From Ideonella_A sakaiensis_A (GTDB lineage: Bacteria; Pseudomonadota; Gammaproteobacteria; Burkholderiales; Burkholderiaceae_C): a DNA stretch of 64,000 nucleotides. Location: positions 186,001 to 250,000 of the forward strand of contig NZ_CP182947.1 of assembly GCF_048320135.1 (NCBI RefSeq), given 5' to 3'. Made by a program: the position numbers and the translations under genes. Under the pieces are notes generated by a model. It was not told the origin of the DNA and did no database searches. It saw only the letters and a list, made by a program, of their open reading frames with translations. Of the stretch, positions 1-7,859 are shown piece by piece; the stretch's first letter is position 1; every line of letters starts with the position of its first letter.

Positions 1-169
1 CGTCGCCGCCCACTTTGCGCACATGGCAGGCGACGCAGCCGTTGTCCTTGATCAGTTTCTCGCCGAGTGCGAGGTCGGCATCGCGGAACAGTTCGCCGGC
101 GGTCTGGGCAGATATCGATGCCGCGCCGAGCAGCAAGCCAAGCGCAGGCAGGATTCGGCTGATCTTCAT
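1..169 (-). CDS. c-type cytochrome, C-terminal part outside window
   Basis: Only the first 56 codons are present; the gene runs off the left edge. The start ATG is preceded by an AGGAG ribosome-binding site (AGGAGTGTGTG then ATG). The N-terminus is a signal peptide (MKISRILPALGLLLGAASISA, cleavage probably after SISA), so the protein is exported. Residues near the break carry CVACH, a covalent heme c attachment motif, in the context KDNGCVACHVRK. It lies 70 bp downstream of a thioredoxin-like gene on the same strand, which would fit a role in cytochrome maturation for that neighbour. The subfamily cannot be told from this fragment. Confidence 0.8.
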   Translation of the reverse strand, partial: MKISRILPALGLLLGAASISAQTAGELFRDADLALGEKLIKDNGCVACHVRKVGGD

Positions 170-238
170 CACACACTCCTGGTTGAGTCGCAATCGATGC
201 TTCGATGATGCACCCATCGCCATGCCGGCTGGTCTGCG

Positions 239-751
239 TCAGCCGAGCTGCGCGCCGATCGCCGCGATATCGTCTTCGGTCATCTCGCCGGGGATCGCCA
301 GCAGCAGCCGCCCGCTGCCATCGATCAGCACCGTCATTGGCACCACTGCCCGCTCGGTCAGCCGTGCGCGCAGCGCCGCGCCATCGAGCGCGACCGGAAA
401 GCGCAGGTCGTGCTCGGCGACATGGCGCCGCACCGCCTGAGGGTCGCGGTCGGTGGCAATGCCGACGATGCGCAGCTTGCTGCCACGCGCCTGCAGCTCG
501 CGGTACAGCTTGTCGAGGCGTGCGTTGTGGCGTTTGCAGAAGGCGCAATCGGTCGACCAGAAAACGATCACCGCCGGCTGGCCTTTCCAGTCGGCCAGCC
601 GCTTGCCGTCGATCAACTGCAGTGCCGGCAGATCGACCACCTCGCCCTTCGCTGCCGCTGCTGCAAGCGCGGCCGGGCCGACGCTGGCCAGACAGGTCGC
701 GGCCAGCGCCGCCAACAGGCGCCGGCGGGTCGGAATACGTTGGGTGAGCAT
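239..751 (-). CDS. exported TlpA/redoxin-type thioredoxin-like protein
   Basis: A 170-residue protein with a basic, hydrophobic N-terminus (TRRRLLAALAATCLA, possibly Tat-type) followed by a thioredoxin-like fold. The redox motif is CAFC in the context FWSTDCAFCKRHN, and the cis-Pro segment VVPMTVLIDG is present. It is likely periplasmic or membrane-anchored and acts as a thiol-disulfide reductase, possibly for apocytochromes given the c-type cytochrome gene just downstream on the same strand. An upstream extension to position 805 is open, but the Met at 751 places the signal peptide at the very N-terminus. The exact partner is unknown. Confidence 0.75.
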   Translation of the reverse strand: MLTQRIPTRRRLLAALAATCLASVGPAALAAAAAKGEVVDLPALQLIDGKRLADWKGQPAVIVFWSTDCAFCKRHNARLDKLYRELQARGSKLRIVGIATDRDPQAVRRHVAEHDLRFPVALDGAALRARLTERAVVPMTVLIDGSGRLLLAIPGEMTEDDIAAIGAQLG

Positions 752-794
752 CGCTTGAAGAATATCAGGATCGACTGATCTTTGTCGGCGCTGC

Positions 795-1727
795 TCAAAC
801 GCCACGCAGCACGATCTGGTCTCCCCATTGCATCGCCAGCTGACGCACCTGCTCGGCGACGCGCTCCCGGGTCGCGACGACCAGCGGCGTCAGTGGCCGC
901 ACCGCCGACACCGCGGTCGTCATCAGCACAGGCAGCCGCGGCTCGACGATCTGCCGCGCCTGGTACGAATCAACGGCGTTGCGCTGCGCCAGCGCGCTCG
1001 GCGGCAACACGGCAAAGCCGATGCCGAGCCTGACGAGGTCGAGCATGCCGTCGACCGACGCCACCTCCATCGCGATCTTCAGCTTCAGGCCGAGGTGGGC
1101 AGCGCGCGTCTCGACCAGCCGCCGTATCGCGTGGACGCGGTCCGGAATCACCAGCGGATAGTCGGCGAGCCGGGCAAAAGCGACGCTCGTGTCGCCCTCG
1201 TCAGCCGCGCGCGGCCCCGGGCCGATCAGGCACAGCGCTTCCTCGAAAACCGGCGCGGTGTCGATTTCCGGCCGTGGATCGGGATTCAGCAGCAGCGCCA
1301 GATCGATGCGCCCGACCTGCAGCCACTCGGCCAGGTGTGACGACAGGCCTTCGACGATGGCCAGTTCGGCATCGGCAAATCGCTGCTTGAAGGCTGCGAC
1401 CAGCGGACCGGTCAGGCCGCGGCTGAGGCTGGGCGGCAAGCCGACGACGATCCTGCCGCCCTCCTGGCCGAGCGAGCTGCGCAGTTCGTGCCGGGCCTGC
1501 TCGACCTGGTGCAGGATGCCGTGGCCATGTTTCAGGAACAGTTCGCCGGCATCGGTCAAGGTGACGCCGCGGCCGTGGCGGCGCAGCAGGGCCTGGCCCA
1601 GTTCGGTTTCCAGCATCTTGACCTGCCGGCTGAGCGCCGGCTGGGCCGTCGACAGCAGCAATGCGGCTTTGCTGAAGCTGCCGAGTTCGGCGACACGGAC
1701 GAAATATTCAATTTGCCGCAGATCCAT
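795..1727 (-). CDS. LysR-family transcriptional regulator, probable regulator of the lig operon
   Basis: A 310-residue LysR-type regulator. The start at 1727 gives the typical N-terminus MDLRQIEYFVRVAELGSFSK, with the winged helix-turn-helix in residues 1-60 (AALLLSTAQPALSRQVKMLE), then a periplasmic-binding-protein-like effector domain to the C-terminus. It is divergent from ligJ with about 200 bp between the start codons, the classic arrangement for a LysR regulator of an aromatic catabolic operon. A dyad TATGGC-N9-GCCATA lies in that gap. Inducer and target are inferred from position; in known systems LysR-type LigR/PmdR responds to protocatechuate or pathway intermediates. Confidence 0.88.
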   Translation of the reverse strand: MDLRQIEYFVRVAELGSFSKAALLLSTAQPALSRQVKMLETELGQALLRRHGRGVTLTDAGELFLKHGHGILHQVEQARHELRSSLGQEGGRIVVGLPPSLSRGLTGPLVAAFKQRFADAELAIVEGLSSHLAEWLQVGRIDLALLLNPDPRPEIDTAPVFEEALCLIGPGPRAADEGDTSVAFARLADYPLVIPDRVHAIRRLVETRAAHLGLKLKIAMEVASVDGMLDLVRLGIGFAVLPPSALAQRNAVDSYQARQIVEPRLPVLMTTAVSAVRPLTPLVVATRERVAEQVRQLAMQWGDQIVLRGV

Positions 1728-1787
1728 CGACCAGCCCCTTTGCACGTGCATCACGATTCTCGGCCATCTCGAGCGATGCCGATTCGT

Positions 1788-1808
1788 TATGGCTGCTATC
1801 TCGCCATA
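1788..1808. promoter_or_regulatory. dyad TATGGC-N9-GCCATA in the LysR-ligJ gap
   Basis: A perfect 6-bp inverted repeat with a 9-bp spacer sits about 60 bp upstream of the LysR start and 122 bp upstream of ligJ. LysR regulators bind dyads of this general size in divergent promoters. A second palindrome, TGCACGTGCA, occurs at 1741-1750 close to the LysR start. Either could be the regulator's site; the assignment is inference. Confidence 0.4.
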
Positions 1809-1929
1809 CCTGTTGCGCACAGACTGACTATCACGAAAAATCACCACAGACCGGCCCGGTGGCTGGTGTGACCCCACCTGACCGCACCGCGGCTGCCGCC
1901 GGTACCACGACAAGAACTGGAGACGCGCA

Positions 1930-2958
1930 ATGATCATCGACTGCCACGGCCACTACACAACCGCACCGAAAGCGCTGGAAAACTGGCGCAACCAGCAGAT
2001 TGCCGGCATCAAGGATCCGTCGGTCAAGCCGAAAGTGGCCGACCTGAAGATCAGCGACGACGAACTGCGCGAGTCGATCGAGGCCAACCAGCTGCGGCTG
2101 ATGAACGAGCGCGGCTCCGACCTGACGATCTTCAGCCCGCGCGCCAGCTTCATGGCGCATCACATCGGCGATTTCGAGGTTTCGTCGACCTGGGCGGCGA
2201 TCTGCAACGAGCTCTGCTACCGCGTCAGCCAGCTGTTCCCCGACCGCTTTGTTCCGGCGGCGATGCTGCCGCAGTCGCCGGGTGTCGATCCGGCGACCTG
2301 CATTCCGGAAATCGAGAAGTGCGTTGCGCAGTACGGCAATGTCGGCATCAACCTGAACCCCGATCCGTCTGGCGGCCACTGGACCAGCCCGCCGCTGTCC
2401 GACCGCCACTGGTATCCGATCTACGAAAAGATGGTCGAGCTCGACATCCCGGCGATGATCCATGTATCGACCAGCTGCAATGCGTGTTTCCACACCACCG
2501 GCGCGCACTATCTGAATGCCGACACCACGGCGTTCATGCAGTGTCTGACGTCGGACCTGTTCAGGGATTTCCCGACGCTGCGCTTCATCATCCCGCACGG
2601 CGGCGGCGCGGTGCCCTACCACTGGGGGCGCTTCCGCGGCCTCGCGCAGGAACTGAAAAAGCCGCTGTTGAAGGACCACCTTCTGAACAACATCTTTTTC
2701 GACACCTGCGTCTACCACCAGCCGGGCATCGACCTGCTGACCAAGGTGATCCCGGTCGACAACATCCTGTTTGCCAGCGAGATGATCGGCGCAGTGCGGG
2801 GCATCGATCCCGAAACCGGCCATTACTACGACGACACCAAGCGGTATATCGAGGCGTCGACGATCGTCGTCGGCGACGACCGCCACAAGGTCTACGAAGG
2901 CAATGCGCGACGCGTTTTCCCGCGTCTCGATGCCGCACTGAAAGCGAAGGGGAAATGA
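1930..2958 (+). CDS. ligJ: 4-oxalomesaconate hydratase
   Basis: A 342-residue amidohydrolase-superfamily protein, first gene of the protocatechuate 4,5-cleavage operon. LigJ adds water to the 4-oxalomesaconate-derived keto intermediate to give 4-carboxy-4-hydroxy-2-oxoadipate, the substrate of the aldolase encoded next. The N-terminus MIIDCHGHYTTAPKALENWR carries the metal-binding HGH motif, and further histidines occur in FIIPHGGGAVPYHWGR. The N-terminus and length match the LigJ family as I recall it. The stop codon lies just before the ligK start (2961), so the two are probably translationally coupled. Cytoplasmic. Confidence 0.92.
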   Translation: MIIDCHGHYTTAPKALENWRNQQIAGIKDPSVKPKVADLKISDDELRESIEANQLRLMNERGSDLTIFSPRASFMAHHIGDFEVSSTWAAICNELCYRVSQLFPDRFVPAAMLPQSPGVDPATCIPEIEKCVAQYGNVGINLNPDPSGGHWTSPPLSDRHWYPIYEKMVELDIPAMIHVSTSCNACFHTTGAHYLNADTTAFMQCLTSDLFRDFPTLRFIIPHGGGAVPYHWGRFRGLAQELKKPLLKDHLLNNIFFDTCVYHQPGIDLLTKVIPVDNILFASEMIGAVRGIDPETGHYYDDTKRYIEASTIVVGDDRHKVYEGNARRVFPRLDAALKAKGK

Positions 2959-2960
2959 CC

Positions 2961-3662
2961 ATGAGCAACCAGAACCTTGCCAGCACGCTCGGTGTCGTCA
3001 AGCGCAACATCGTCCGCGCCGACCCGGCTGCAGTGGAGAAACTGTCGCGCTTCGGCGTCGCGACGGTGCACGAGGCGCTTGGCCGGATGGGCCTGATGAA
3101 GCCGTACATGCGACCGATCTATGCCGGCGCGAAGATGTGCGGCCCGGCCGTCACCGTGCTGCTGCAGCCCGGCGACAACTGGATGATGCACGTCGCGGCC
3201 GAACAGATCCAGCCCGGCGACGTCGTCGTCGCCGCTTGCACGACCGACAACAACGACGGCTTCTTCGGCGACCTGCTGGCCACCTCGTTCAAGGGCCGCG
3301 GCGCCAAGGGCCTGGTCATCGACGGCGGTTGCCGCGATGTCGACGAGTTGCAGCAGATGGGTTTCCCGGTCTTCAGCCGCGCAATCCATGCGAAGGGAAC
3401 GATCAAGGCGACGCTGGGTTCGGTCAATATCCCGGTGGTCTGCGCGGGGGCGGCGGTGAATCCGGGCGACGTGATCGTTGCCGACAGCGATGGCGTCGTC
3501 GTCGTGCCGGCTGCGATGGCGCAGCAGGTCGCCGATGCAGCCGAAAAGCGCGAATCCTTCGAAGGCGAAAAACGCGCGAAGTTTGCTGCCGGCGTGCTCG
3601 GGCTTGACATGTACAACATGCGCGAGCCGCTTGAGAAGGCCGGGCTGAAGTACATCGACTGA
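2961..3662 (+). CDS. ligK: 4-carboxy-4-hydroxy-2-oxoadipate aldolase
   Basis: A 233-residue class II (metal-dependent) aldolase of the RraA-like HMG/CHA aldolase family. It splits 4-carboxy-4-hydroxy-2-oxoadipate into pyruvate and oxaloacetate, the last step of the pathway. Family features are the segments LGRMGLMKPYM near the N-terminus, GDLLATSFKGRGAKGLVIDGG in the middle (metal and substrate site) and VNPGDVIVADSDGVVVVP. An in-frame ATG at 2955 overlaps the ligJ stop, but the ATG at 2961 has the better-spaced AAGGGG ribosome-binding site, so it was chosen. Cytoplasmic. Confidence 0.9.
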   Translation: MSNQNLASTLGVVKRNIVRADPAAVEKLSRFGVATVHEALGRMGLMKPYMRPIYAGAKMCGPAVTVLLQPGDNWMMHVAAEQIQPGDVVVAACTTDNNDGFFGDLLATSFKGRGAKGLVIDGGCRDVDELQQMGFPVFSRAIHAKGTIKATLGSVNIPVVCAGAAVNPGDVIVADSDGVVVVPAAMAQQVADAAEKRESFEGEKRAKFAAGVLGLDMYNMREPLEKAGLKYID

Positions 3663-3670
3663 GCACGGCG

Positions 3671-4606
3671 ATGAAAGCCAAGCCGTTGACGTGGACTGTC
3701 GGCCTGATCGGATATGGCGAGGTCGGCCGCATCCTGGCCGAGGATCTGCGCGCACTGGACGTCCGCGTGACGGCGCACGACCGCAAGCTCGGCGGCGCGC
3801 AAGAGGCTGCACTGCGCGAGCATGCGAAGGCCGGCGGCGTTTTTCTTGTCGATTCACATGCCGAACTGGCGGCGAATGCGGATCTGATCATCAGCGCGGT
3901 CACCGCCAGCCAGGCGGTTGCGGTCGCCGAGGCCTGCGCACCCGCGATCAGGCCGGGGACCTGGCTGCTCGACTTCAATTCGGCATCGCCCGGCGCCAAG
4001 CGGCGAGCTGCCGAACTGATCGACGCCGCCGGCGGGCGTTATGTCGAAGGCGCGGTGATGACGTCGATTCCGCCCTACCGCATCAAGGTGCCGCTGCTGC
4101 TCGGCGGCGCCGGCGCGGCCGAACTGGCGCCGCTGCTGCTTGAACTCGGCTTCGATGCCAAGGTCGCCAGCGAGCGGCTTGGCGTTGCATCGGCGACCAA
4201 GATGTGCCGCAGCGTGATGATCAAGGGCCTGGAGGCGATGGTCATCGAAAGTTTTACCGCCGCGCGCGCGCACGGCGTCGAGGATGCGGTGATCGCGTCC
4301 TTGCACGAGACCTTTCCCGGCATCGACTGGGAGGCGCAGGCGGCCTATTTCTTCCAGCGCGTGATCGAACACGGCCGGCGTCGCAGCGAGGAAGTGCGCG
4401 AGGTCGCCGAGACGGTGCGCGAGGCGGGTTTGACGCCGTGGTCGGCCAGCGGCACCGCCGAGCGCCAGGCCTGGATGGCCGACCTGGCCGATCACGGTGT
4501 ATTCGGCCAGCGCGGCAGCGCTGCATTCGCGCGCAGTGCCGACTGGCGGATCGAAGCCGACCGCATCCTCGCCCGGCTCGGGCAGCAAACGGATCAGGGA
4601 ACGTGA
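3671..4606 (+). CDS. NAD(P)-dependent oxidoreductase, 6-phosphogluconate-dehydrogenase-like (DUF1932 type)
   Basis: A 311-residue beta-hydroxyacid-dehydrogenase-like protein. The N-terminal Rossmann fold shows GLIGYGEVG at residues 11-19 (GxGxxG class) and the C-terminal helical domain has the DUF1932 look (KMCRSVMIKGLEAMVIESF). It is embedded between ligK and ligI with an 8-bp gap upstream and an overlap with the ligI start (TGATG), so it belongs to the operon. Such genes recur in protocatechuate 4,5-cleavage clusters, but a reaction is not established; oxidation or reduction of a pathway side product or of the OMA tautomers is possible. It is not LigC, which is encoded separately at 6840-7799. 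Confidence 0.82.
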   Translation: MKAKPLTWTVGLIGYGEVGRILAEDLRALDVRVTAHDRKLGGAQEAALREHAKAGGVFLVDSHAELAANADLIISAVTASQAVAVAEACAPAIRPGTWLLDFNSASPGAKRRAAELIDAAGGRYVEGAVMTSIPPYRIKVPLLLGGAGAAELAPLLLELGFDAKVASERLGVASATKMCRSVMIKGLEAMVIESFTAARAHGVEDAVIASLHETFPGIDWEAQAAYFFQRVIEHGRRRSEEVREVAETVREAGLTPWSASGTAERQAWMADLADHGVFGQRGSAAFARSADWRIEADRILARLGQQTDQGT

Positions 4607-5535
4607 TGAGCACCAACACAGAAACCTTCAGCAAGACCGCCGGCTGGCTCGACTGGTATAGCGGCCCTTCGAAACCGCAGTTCAAGCTGCCTGCCGGCAG
4701 CGTCGACGCCCATTGCCATGTGTTCGGGCCGGGCGCCGAATTTCCGTATGCGCCTGAGCGCAAATACACGCCGTGTGATGCATCGAAGCAGCAGCTGTAT
4801 GCGCTGCGTGACCACCTCGGTTTTGCGCGCAACGTCGTCGTGCAGGCGACCTGCCACGGCGCCGACAACCGCGCGATGGTCGATGCGCTGGTCCATTCCG
4901 GCGGCAAGGCGCGCGGTGTCGCAACAGTCAAGCGCAGCGTCACCGACCAGCAGTTGCAGGAAATGCATGCGGCCGGCGTTCGCGGCGTGCGTTTCAATTT
5001 CGTCAAGCGGCTGGTCGATTTCACGCCGAAGGACGAGTTGATGGAGATCGCCGCGCGCATCGCGCCGCTCGGCTGGCATGTCGTGATCTATTTCGAGGCG
5101 GTCGACCTGCCCGAACTGTGGGACTTCTTCACCGCACTGCCAACGACCATCGTTGTCGACCACATGGGCCGCCCCGACGTGACCAAGCCGGTCGACGGGC
5201 CCGAGTTCGAGCTGTTCGTGAAATTCATGCGCGAATATCCGAATGTCTGGAGCAAGGTCAGCTGCCCGGAGCGGCTGTCGGTGACCGGACCGAAGGCGCT
5301 GAGCGGCGAGCGCAATGCCTACCAGGACGTGGTGCCGTTCGCGCGCCGCATCGTCGAGACTTTCCCCGACCGCGTCTTGTGGGGAACCGACTGGCCGCAT
5401 CCGAACCTGAAGGACCACATGCCCGATGACGGCCTGCTGGTCGATTTCATACCGCATATTGCAACCACGGCCGAACTGCAGCAGAAGATGCTCGTCGATA
5501 ACCCGATGCGCTTGTACTGGCCGGAGGAGCTCTGA
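4606..5535 (+). CDS. ligI: 2-pyrone-4,6-dicarboxylate hydrolase (lactonase)
   Basis: A 309-residue amidohydrolase. LigI opens the lactone 2-pyrone-4,6-dicarboxylate to 4-oxalomesaconate / 4-carboxy-2-hydroxymuconate. The N-terminal AGSVDAHCHVFGPG contains the HxH pair, the C-terminal VLWGTDWPHPN holds the catalytic Asp of the family, and VVDHMGRPD is the other conserved strand end. Length agrees with known LigI. The ATG overlaps the stop of the preceding dehydrogenase by one base. The ligA start follows its stop after 2 bp. Cytoplasmic. Confidence 0.92.
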   Translation: MSTNTETFSKTAGWLDWYSGPSKPQFKLPAGSVDAHCHVFGPGAEFPYAPERKYTPCDASKQQLYALRDHLGFARNVVVQATCHGADNRAMVDALVHSGGKARGVATVKRSVTDQQLQEMHAAGVRGVRFNFVKRLVDFTPKDELMEIAARIAPLGWHVVIYFEAVDLPELWDFFTALPTTIVVDHMGRPDVTKPVDGPEFELFVKFMREYPNVWSKVSCPERLSVTGPKALSGERNAYQDVVPFARRIVETFPDRVLWGTDWPHPNLKDHMPDDGLLVDFIPHIATTAELQQKMLVDNPMRLYWPEEL

Positions 5536-5537
5536 AC

Positions 5538-5984
5538 ATGCCCTTGAACAAACCCTATCTCGACGTCCCTGGGACGACGATCTTCGATGCAGAGCAGTCG
5601 CGCAAGGGCTACCACCTGAACCAGTTCTGCATGTCGCTGATGAAGGCGGAAAACCGCGCCCGCTTCAAGGCCGACGAACGGGCCTACCTCGACGAATGGC
5701 CGATGAGCGAGGAGCAGAAGCAGGCGGTGCTGGCTCGCGACCTGAACCGCTGCATCGCGCTCGGCGGCAACATCTATTTCCTCGCGAAGATCGGCGCCAC
5801 CGACGGCAAGAGCTTCCAGCAGATGGCCGGCAGCATGACCGGCATGAGCGAGGAGGAATACCGCAACATGATGATCAGCGGTGGCCGCTCGGTTAATGGC
5901 AACCGGGTTGTCGGCGAGGACGGTGACGCTCAACCCCACCGCCAGCCGCAAGGTGCGGCCGGCAAGAACAAGAAGGAATCCTGA
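5538..5984 (+). CDS. ligA: protocatechuate 4,5-dioxygenase, alpha subunit
   Basis: A 148-residue small subunit of the class III extradiol dioxygenase. It contains the helical LigA fold (GYHLNQFCMSLMKAENRARF, then EWPMSEEQKQAVLARDLN and GGNIYFLAKIGATDGKSF) that caps the active site of the beta subunit. The last 25 residues are a polar, Lys-rich tail (GAAGKNKKES) beyond the conserved domain. It starts 2 bp after ligI and its stop is 1 bp before the ligB start, so alpha and beta would be made in equal amounts. Confidence 0.93.
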   Translation: MPLNKPYLDVPGTTIFDAEQSRKGYHLNQFCMSLMKAENRARFKADERAYLDEWPMSEEQKQAVLARDLNRCIALGGNIYFLAKIGATDGKSFQQMAGSMTGMSEEEYRNMMISGGRSVNGNRVVGEDGDAQPHRQPQGAAGKNKKES

Positions 5985-5985
5985 G

Positions 5986-6843
5986 ATGGCACGCATCACC
6001 GCCAGCGTCTACACCTCGCACGTCCCCGCGATCGGCGCAGCGATCGACCTCGGCAAGACCGACGAGCCGTACTGGCAGCCGCTGTTCAAGGGCTACGACT
6101 ATTCGAAGCAGTGGATGAAGGACAACCGTCCCGATGTCATCTTCCTCGTCTACAACGACCATGCGACGGCATTCAGCCTCGATATGATCCCGACCTTCGC
6201 GATCGGCACCGCGGCCGAATACCAGCCGGCCGACGAAGGCTGGGGCCCGCGTCCGGTACCGAAGGTGATTGGCCATCCGGAACTCGCCTCGCACATCGCA
6301 CAAAGCGTGATCCAGGACGATTTCGACCTGACCATCGTCAACAAGATGGACGTCGACCACGGCCTGACGGTGCCGCTGAACCTGATGTGCGGGTCGCCCG
6401 AAGCCTGGCCTTGCCCGGTGATCCCGTTTGCGGTCAATGTCGTGCAATACCCGGTGCCGTCGGGGCGGCGCTGCTTTTTGCTCGGCCAGGCGATCCGCCG
6501 GGCGATCGAGAGCTACGACGAGCCTTTGCGCGTGCAGATCTGGGGCACCGGCGGCATGAGCCACCAGCTGCAGGGCCCGCGCGCCGGCCTGATCAACAAG
6601 GACTGGGACAACCGTTTCCTCGACAGGCTGATCGACGACCCGGATGGCCTGTCCAAGGTGCCGCACCTCGAATATGTGCGCGAGGCCGGATCCGAGGGCA
6701 TCGAACTGGTGATGTGGCTGATCGCGCGCGGCGCGATGGCCGATATCGCTGGCGGCCCGAAACCGACGCTGAAGCACCGCTTCTTCCACGTGCCGGCCAG
6801 CAATACAGCCGTCGGCCACCTGATCCTGGAGAACACGCAATGA
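5986..6843 (+). CDS. ligB: protocatechuate 4,5-dioxygenase, beta (catalytic) subunit
   Basis: A 285-residue catalytic subunit that cleaves protocatechuate between C4 and C5 with O2 to give 4-carboxy-2-hydroxymuconate 6-semialdehyde. Ferrous-iron ligands of the LigB family are visible as His12 (YTSHVPAIG), His59 (LVYNDHATAF) and a Glu in the C-terminal EGIELVMWLIARG segment; the catalytic base His is in NKMDVDHGLTVPLN. It overlaps the ligC start (ATGA). This enzyme defines the pathway of the operon as 4,5- rather than 3,4- or 2,3-cleavage. Confidence 0.95.
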   Translation: MARITASVYTSHVPAIGAAIDLGKTDEPYWQPLFKGYDYSKQWMKDNRPDVIFLVYNDHATAFSLDMIPTFAIGTAAEYQPADEGWGPRPVPKVIGHPELASHIAQSVIQDDFDLTIVNKMDVDHGLTVPLNLMCGSPEAWPCPVIPFAVNVVQYPVPSGRRCFLLGQAIRRAIESYDEPLRVQIWGTGGMSHQLQGPRAGLINKDWDNRFLDRLIDDPDGLSKVPHLEYVREAGSEGIELVMWLIARGAMADIAGGPKPTLKHRFFHVPASNTAVGHLILENTQ

Positions 6844-7799
6844 GCAAGACAATCAAGGTCGCGCTGATCGGCGCCGGCGCATTCGGCATCAAGCACCTCG
6901 ACGGCATCAAGAATATCGACGGCGTCGAAGTCGTTTCGGTGATCGGCCGCGACCTGGCGAAAACGCAGGAAGTCGCGAAGCAATACGGCATCGCCCATGC
7001 CGGCACCGATCTGTCCGAAAGCCTCGCGCTGAAGGAACTCGATGCGGTGATCCTGTGCACGCCGACGCAGATGCATGCCGAGCAGTCGATCGCCTGCCTG
7101 AAGGCCGGCAAACATGTGCAGGTCGAGATTCCGCTCGCCGATACGCTGAAAGGCGCCGAGGAAGTGGTCGCGCTGCAGAAGAAGACCGGGCTGGTCGCGA
7201 TGGTCGGCCACACGCGGCGCTTCAACCCGAGCCACCAGTTCGTGCACAAGCGCATCGCCGCCGGCGAATTCAACATCCAGCAGATGGATGTGCAGACCTA
7301 TTTCTTCCGCCGCACCAACATGAATGCGCTCGGCCAGCCGCGCAGCTGGACCGACCACCTGCTGTGGCACCACGCTGCGCACACGGTCGACCTGTTCGCC
7401 TACCAGGCTGGCGGCGAGATCGTGCAGGCGAATGCGGTGCAGGGTCCTATCCATCCGACGCTCGGCATCGCGATGGACATGAGCATCCAGCTGAAGTCCA
7501 GCACCGGTGCGATCTGCACGCTGAGCCTGAGCTTCAACAACGACGGTCCGCTCGGCACCTTCTTCCGCTACATCGGTGACAGCGCAACCTACGTCGCTCG
7601 CTATGACGACCTGTTCAATGGCAAGGAAGAAAAGATCGACGTCAGCAAGGTGGCGGTATCGATGAACGGCATCGAATTGCAGGATCGCGAATTTTTCGCC
7701 GCGATCCGCGAAGGCCGCGAGCCGAATTCGAGCGTTGCGCAGGTGCTGCCCTGCTACAAGGTTTTGCACCAGCTGGAGCAACAGCTGAACAAGGCCTGA
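6840..7799 (+). CDS. ligC: 4-carboxy-2-hydroxymuconate-6-semialdehyde dehydrogenase
   Basis: A 319-residue Gfo/Idh/MocA-type NADP-dependent dehydrogenase that oxidises the ring-cleavage product (as its hemiacetal) to 2-pyrone-4,6-dicarboxylate, the substrate of LigI. The Rossmann motif is ALIGAGAFGIKH at residues 8-19, followed by CTPTQMHAEQS and KAGKHVQVEIPL, where the EIP replaces the usual EKP as in LigC proteins. It is the last gene of the operon; the next gene is convergent. Start overlaps the ligB stop. Confidence 0.93.
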   Translation: MSKTIKVALIGAGAFGIKHLDGIKNIDGVEVVSVIGRDLAKTQEVAKQYGIAHAGTDLSESLALKELDAVILCTPTQMHAEQSIACLKAGKHVQVEIPLADTLKGAEEVVALQKKTGLVAMVGHTRRFNPSHQFVHKRIAAGEFNIQQMDVQTYFFRRTNMNALGQPRSWTDHLLWHHAAHTVDLFAYQAGGEIVQANAVQGPIHPTLGIAMDMSIQLKSSTGAICTLSLSFNNDGPLGTFFRYIGDSATYVARYDDLFNGKEEKIDVSKVAVSMNGIELQDREFFAAIREGREPNSSVAQVLPCYKVLHQLEQQLNKA

Positions 7800-7820
7800 C
7801 CGGACGAGCGGGCAGGCATC

Positions 7821-7859
7821 GAGCCGGCGTCCTCGCGACGTTCAGACCGGCGCCGGCTC
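7821..7859. terminator. possible hairpin between convergent ligC and diguanylate cyclase
   Basis: GAGCCGGCG at 7821-7829 pairs perfectly with CGCCGGCTC at 7851-7859 around a 21-base loop. It lies in the 42-bp gap and just inside the end of the convergent gene. There is no U-run, so termination is only a guess. Confidence 0.3.

Noticed and set aside
1831..2886. 351-codon minus-strand frame opposite ligJ
   Set aside because: The translation is Val/Asp/Arg-rich filler typical of the antisense frame of a GC-rich gene; ligJ matches its family along the full length.
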